Source: Promethearchaeota archaeon
Lineage (GTDB): Archaea > Asgardarchaeota > Lokiarchaeia > Sigynarchaeales > SOKP01
Assembly (NCBI GenBank): GCA_030620005.1
Contig: JAUXAJ010000103.1
Location: forward strand, 1 to 15,039
DNA length: 15,039 bases
Direction of reading: 5' to 3'
Shown: one piece after another, positions 13,117-15,039 of the stretch
Layout of the letters: each line of letters begins with the position of its first letter
Position numbering within the stretch: position 1 is the stretch's first letter
The notes under the pieces: generated by a model
The model's database searches: none
Seen by the model: the letters and a program-made list of their open reading frames with translations, nothing else
What the model was told of the DNA's origin: nothing
Made by a program: the position numbers and the translations under genes

Positions 13117-14205
13117 TCAATGATATTTATAATATATATTACAAGTCCCTTCTTGTGAAACCATGCAAGGACCGATCGGTTTAACGGGAGTACACGATTT
13201 TCGGAACAATTCGCACTCAAAGGGATAAATCTTCCCCGTCATGACCAAATGACAAGAACATCCCGGAGGAATATCTTGAGATTTTTCAATTTTAATGTTG
13301 AATTTTTTTTCTGCATCAAATTGCTTATAGTTATCATTGATGACTAATCCACCATCTAGAATTCTCCCAATTCCCCTCCAAGGCGAGGAAACCATTTCAA
13401 AAACATCAGATATTATTTCTTGAGCAATTTTATTTCCATCAGGTTTGACCACACGAGAATATTCGTTTAAAGTCTCGAATTTTTTTTCATTTTTCTGTTT
13501 TAATAACATTAGTATTGCTAGCAACACATCGTTCGGCTCGAAACCAGCAATAACATTTGGAACTCTATAAGCGTCTGAAAACAATTGAAAGGGTTTTAAT
13601 CCGATAATCGTAGCAACATGTCCGGGAGAGATAAAACCGTCAATATTGAGCTGACTTTGACTAATCAGGAGTTCTAAAGCAGCAGGAATTAATTTATGGG
13701 CACAAATTACTGAAAAGTTTGAAGGCGGTCCAATTTTAATCTCGTATCCAATTAATGGCACTGTTGTTTCAAAACCTATAGCAAAAAAGACAACTTCTTT
13801 ATCGGGGTTTTCTTTAGCAATTTCTACAGCATCATTTGGTCCGTAAACAATTCGAACATCTGCGCCACTTGCTTTAAGTTCGGCCAGTGAAATATTGGTT
13901 GCTGGCACTCGAATCATGTCTCCAAAAGTAGTTATTATCGTGTTTTCACGTTTTCCGAGCTCTACTGCTTTATCGATGTCTGCGGCAGGACATATGCAAA
14001 CTGGACAGCCTGGACCTGATATAATTTCTATTTCCTTTGGTAAAAGCGTTCTTAAACCGAATTTTGAGAGTGTATGTTCGTGAGTTCCGCAGACATGCAT
14101 GAATTTAACAGGTCTATTCAAATCCTTTAATACTTTTTTAATGGATTTTATAATTTTTTCAGTGAAGTCTTTACTCCTTAAAACACTAGTTCCAGGAACT
14201 TCCAT
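13117..14205 (-). CDS. hypD: Hydrogenase maturation factor HypD
   Basis: Scaffold that, with HypC, assembles the Fe(CN)2CO group of NiFe-hydrogenases. 362 residues with all signatures: HVCGTHEHT (C39), GPGCPVCICP (C67, C70, C72), TFGDMIRVPAT and FAIGFETTVP. The C-terminal [4Fe-4S] region has C316, C318, C331, C338, C347 and C355, ending GPCMVSQEGTC. An upstream TTG at 14235 would add ten residues; the ATG at 14205 is chosen because AGGGAGA lies 3 nt before it and the extension (MYKKIIIGRF) is not family-like. It follows hypE by 48 nt. HypC is not in the window. Confidence 0.93.
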   Translation of the reverse strand: MEVPGTSVLRSKDFTEKIIKSIKKVLKDLNRPVKFMHVCGTHEHTLSKFGLRTLLPKEIEIISGPGCPVCICPAADIDKAVELGKRENTIITTFGDMIRVPATNISLAELKASGADVRIVYGPNDAVEIAKENPDKEVVFFAIGFETTVPLIGYEIKIGPPSNFSVICAHKLIPAALELLISQSQLNIDGFISPGHVATIIGLKPFQLFSDAYRVPNVIAGFEPNDVLLAILMLLKQKNEKKFETLNEYSRVVKPDGNKIAQEIISDVFEMVSSPWRGIGRILDGGLVINDNYKQFDAEKKFNIKIEKSQDIPPGCSCHLVMTGKIYPFECELFRKSCTPVKPIGPCMVSQEGTCNIYYKYH

Positions 14206-14208
14206 AAA

Positions 14209-14215
14209 TCTCCCT
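14209..14215 (-). promoter_or_regulatory. Shine-Dalgarno site deciding the hypD start
   Basis: Reads AGGGAGA on the minus strand, directly before the ATG at 14205 and too far downstream to serve the TTG at 14235. Confidence 0.6.
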
Positions 14216-14253
14216 ATAATTATTTTTTTATACAATCATGATTTGGTATCTAT

Positions 14254-15039
14254 TTAACAAATTCGAGGAATTGGTTCCCCTAAAGGCATGTCAACAAACC
14301 GAGTACCTCCTACTATAGTTGTTAAGAACACTCTTTTAGGATTTTCTGCCTTTACACTCCCTATTATTTCCGCGTTTTTTCCTATTCGTGTAGATTTTAT
14401 TTTTTTAAGAATTTCATCTGCGTGATCTGGACCAACCGATAAAAGAGCTCTTCCTTCACATGCAATATTATAAGGATCTAAGCCTAACATGTCACATATT
14501 GCTCTAACTTGTTTTTTAATAGGAACTTTTTCTTCTTCGATAACGATACTTACATTAGATTTATTAGCCCAATTGTTCAAGGCGCCAGCAACTCCTCCTC
14601 TAGTTGGATCTTTCATTGCGTGCACGCAATTATCATTAATCTCTGACTTAATCGCATGAATGGGTTCGAGTAATAACCCAATGTCAGATTTTAAATCTGT
14701 TGAAATGTTCAAACCTTCTCGCGAAGCCATTAATGCGGTGCCGTGGTCTCCAATTGAGCCCGTGATAATTATTTTATCTCCTACATTTAGATTTTTATCT
14801 TCGATCTTGATTCTTTTATCTTTAATTCCAATGCCCGTTGTTGCGATAATAATTTCGTTCAAGGTTCCACTAGGCATTACCTTAGTATCGCCAGCAATAA
14901 CGGCGATCTTTGCTTTCTTAGCAGTTTCGTTAAAAGAAGTCACGATTTTCTCCAAGGTTTTAAATTTAAAACATTCTTCGATAATGAATGTCGAAGTCAA
15001 GGCCATGGGATAAGCGCCCATCATAAAAAGATCGTTTAC
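14254..15039 (-). CDS. hypE: Hydrogenase maturation factor HypE, 5' end outside the window
   Basis: C-terminal 261 residues of HypE, which dehydrates a carbamoyl group on its last cysteine to the cyanide ligand. The frame is open to the window edge and already reads VNDLFMMGAYPMALTS, a segment internal to HypE, so the ATGs near 15024 are not the start. Roughly 70-80 residues are missing. Motifs: VIAGDTKVM, GSIGDHGTA, MKDPTRGGVAGAL (ATP and metal binding of the PurM/SelD fold), CEGRALL, and the terminal PIPRIC whose final Cys is the carbamoylation site. It is read before hypD in the same operon. Confidence 0.93.
   Translation of the reverse strand, partial: VNDLFMMGAYPMALTSTFIIEECFKFKTLEKIVTSFNETAKKAKIAVIAGDTKVMPSGTLNEIIIATTGIGIKDKRIKIEDKNLNVGDKIIITGSIGDHGTALMASREGLNISTDLKSDIGLLLEPIHAIKSEINDNCVHAMKDPTRGGVAGALNNWANKSNVSIVIEEEKVPIKKQVRAICDMLGLDPYNIACEGRALLSVGPDHADEILKKIKSTRIGKNAEIIGSVKAENPKRVFLTTIVGGTRFVDMPLGEPIPRIC

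Noticed and set aside
14206..14235. Upstream TTG start of hypD
   Set aside because: The Shine-Dalgarno AGGGAGA lies downstream of it and right before the ATG at 14205.
13895..15013. Plus-strand open frames opposite hypD and hypE
   Set aside because: Shadows of conserved genes; translations show no recognisable domain.

Overview
The window is very AT-rich (about 30% G+C by eye) and looks archaeal. It carries a group 3c (Mvh-type) NiFe-hydrogenase, HypD/HypE maturation proteins and an Hsp20-like protein of the methanogen type. Genes end in oligo-T tracts, promoters look TATA-like, and several starts are TTG behind AGGTG-type Shine-Dalgarno sites. The mix of Mvh hydrogenase with bacterial-type cysteine and methionine genes would fit an Asgard archaeon (Lokiarchaeia-like). 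That assignment is an inference from gene content, not from a marker gene.

Region 1 (1-1477, minus strand): an operon of mvhG followed by the start of mvhA. The small subunit is about 440 residues and has a duplicated eight-cysteine iron-sulfur module. Region 2 (1478-1902): a divergent control region with four copies of a GAATA-N2-TATTC palindrome. Region 3 (1903-4231, plus strand): a compact sulfur-trafficking operon of tusA, a YeeE/YedE thiosulfate-type transporter, and DsrE/TusD-, DsrF/TusC- and DsrH/TusB-like genes, ending at a long T tract.

Region 4 (4232-4893): non-coding. It holds a 29-bp hairpin repeat, a GC-richer stretch that may be the decayed right end of an IS605/TnpB element, and the last 37 codons of an Rrf2-family regulator. 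Region 5 (4897-12069): a cysteine/homocysteine module of cysK, metX, metW, a class-V PLP enzyme, a long Str2-like gamma-synthase-family PLP enzyme, cysE and an Rrf2/CymR-like regulator. CysE and CysK make cysteine from serine and sulfide. MetX with MetW makes an O-acylhomoserine, which the gamma-synthase-family enzyme can join to cysteine or sulfide. Sulfide or persulfide sulfur could come from region 3.

This module lies between two direct copies (about 94% identical) of a roughly 440-bp segment running from the rrf2 3' end through the cysK promoter to the cysK 5' end. The left copy has a broken rrf2 and an intact cysK; the right copy has an intact rrf2 and a broken cysK. That is the signature of a tandem duplication or of integration of a circle. 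Outside these copies, two identical 29-bp hairpins in the same orientation bracket about 8.6 kb.

Region 6 (12436-13116): an Hsp20-like reading frame interrupted by one in-frame TGA, a T tract and the second hairpin repeat. Region 7 (13117-15039, minus strand): hypD preceded by hypE, which runs off the window; both serve assembly of the Fe(CN)2CO group of NiFe-hydrogenases such as the one in region 1.
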